Shown piece by piece: positions 26,142 to 26,308 of a stretch of DNA of 26,308 bases. The translations under genes and the position numbers were made by a program. The DNA comes from Moraxellaceae bacterium. GTDB taxonomy: Bacteria; Pseudomonadota; Gammaproteobacteria; Pseudomonadales; Ketobacteraceae. Location of the stretch: contig NVVG01000028.1 in NCBI GenBank assembly GCA_002402125.1, forward strand, positions 4,085-30,392, written 5' to 3'. Below the pieces are notes generated by a model. That model did not search any database. It saw only the letters and a list, made by a program, of their open reading frames with translations, and was not told where the DNA came from. The stretch's first letter is position 1; every line of letters begins with the position of its first letter.

Positions 26142-26308
26142 ATGGGTTCAATCTATTTAATTCGCCACGGCCAAGCATCATTCGGCCATGGCGATTACGA
26201 CAATTTATCCCCACTAGGCGAAGAGCAATCTTCTCTATTAGGTCAGCACTTCAAAAACATTGGTCTTCAATTTGACACCGTCTACCACGGCACCATGAAA
26301 AGGCACCA
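26142..26308 (+). CDS. Histidine phosphatase family protein (phosphoglycerate-mutase-like), partial
   Basis: Truncated by the end of the window after 55 codons. The N-terminus MGSIYLIRHGQASFG carries the RHG catalytic motif whose histidine becomes phosphorylated, followed by YDNLSPLGEEQSSLLG, typical of the branch. ATG 26142 has AGGAG 9 nt upstream, a strong ribosome site. It is on the same strand as the phosphotransferase gene, 236 bp downstream of it, with the inverted-repeat element between. Such phosphatase genes are commonly found beside acyl-CoA dehydrogenase/APH-kinase clusters, so it may belong to the same pathway. Substrate unknown. Confidence 0.92.
   Translation, partial: MGSIYLIRHGQASFGHGDYDNLSPLGEEQSSLLGQHFKNIGLQFDTVYHGTMKRH

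Noticed and set aside
25884..26214. Overlapping reading frames of 71 (plus) and 67 (minus) codons across the inverted-repeat element
   Set aside because: They span the repeat arms, have no ribosome site and resemble no family; they are by-products of the palindrome.
1..26308. CRISPR arrays, phage genes, toxin-antitoxin pairs or defence systems
   Set aside because: No repeat-spacer pattern, integrase, transposase or recognised defence protein was seen on either strand.

Overview
The window looks like a chromosomal segment of a gammaproteobacterium, most likely a marine or environmental relative of the Pseudomonadales/Cellvibrionales. The evidence is the gene order guaB-guaA-tadA, then convergent mltF, then purL, which is conserved in that class. 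DUF3135, DUF1289 and a CoA-type Nudix gene also sit nearby, and base composition is moderate. No rRNA, tRNA, CRISPR array or transposase gene was seen. This assignment is inferred from gene content and order only.

Layout. (1) 1-2595, minus strand: a tight run, probably one operon, of a Nudix CoA pyrophosphatase, a gamma-carbonic-anhydrase-like protein, a DUF1289 protein and purT. (2) 3006-4043, plus strand: DUF3135 protein and a zinc-ribbon Nudix hydrolase. (3) 4133-9708, minus strand: a small NIF3/YqfO-like protein, purL, and a short methyl-accepting chemotaxis protein with no sensor domain. (4) 10138-11568, plus strand: mltF behind a good sigma70 promoter. (5) 11592-15311, minus strand: guaB, guaA, tadA. 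(6) 15505-20455, plus strand: two tandem, full-length paralogous hybrid histidine kinases with LadS-like architecture (DISMED2 sensor, seven-TM DISM, HisKA, HATPase, receiver), each behind a matching candidate promoter. (7) 20479-21576, minus strand: an exported two-repeat protein of unknown function and a DUF4241 protein. (8) 21748-26308: a LysR regulator divergent from acyl-CoA dehydrogenase, SDR, aminoglycoside-phosphotransferase-like kinase and a histidine phosphatase cut by the window end. A 145-bp inverted-repeat element lies between the last two genes.

How the genes fit together. Much of the left half is purine nucleotide synthesis: purT and purL act in IMP formation, and guaB and guaA convert IMP to GMP. 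It sits among conserved housekeeping genes (tadA, mltF) and Nudix clean-up enzymes. The right half is more accessory. The tandem kinases keep the dimerisation/phosphotransfer core nearly identical while the sensor has diverged, which suggests duplicated input with shared output. The fatty-acyl cluster pairs a phosphotransferase with an acyl-CoA dehydrogenase, resembling the chemistry described for 4-hydroxyacyl-CoA breakdown (LvaA/LvaC; ACAD10/11).

The most notable items are the tandem kinase duplication with conserved promoter block, the exported-protein/DUF4241 pair, the kinase-dehydrogenase cluster, the inverted-repeat element, and several hairpins placed where they could affect translation or readthrough (before the NIF3-like gene, between guaB and guaA, and in the guaB leader). 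None of these is proven by sequence alone.
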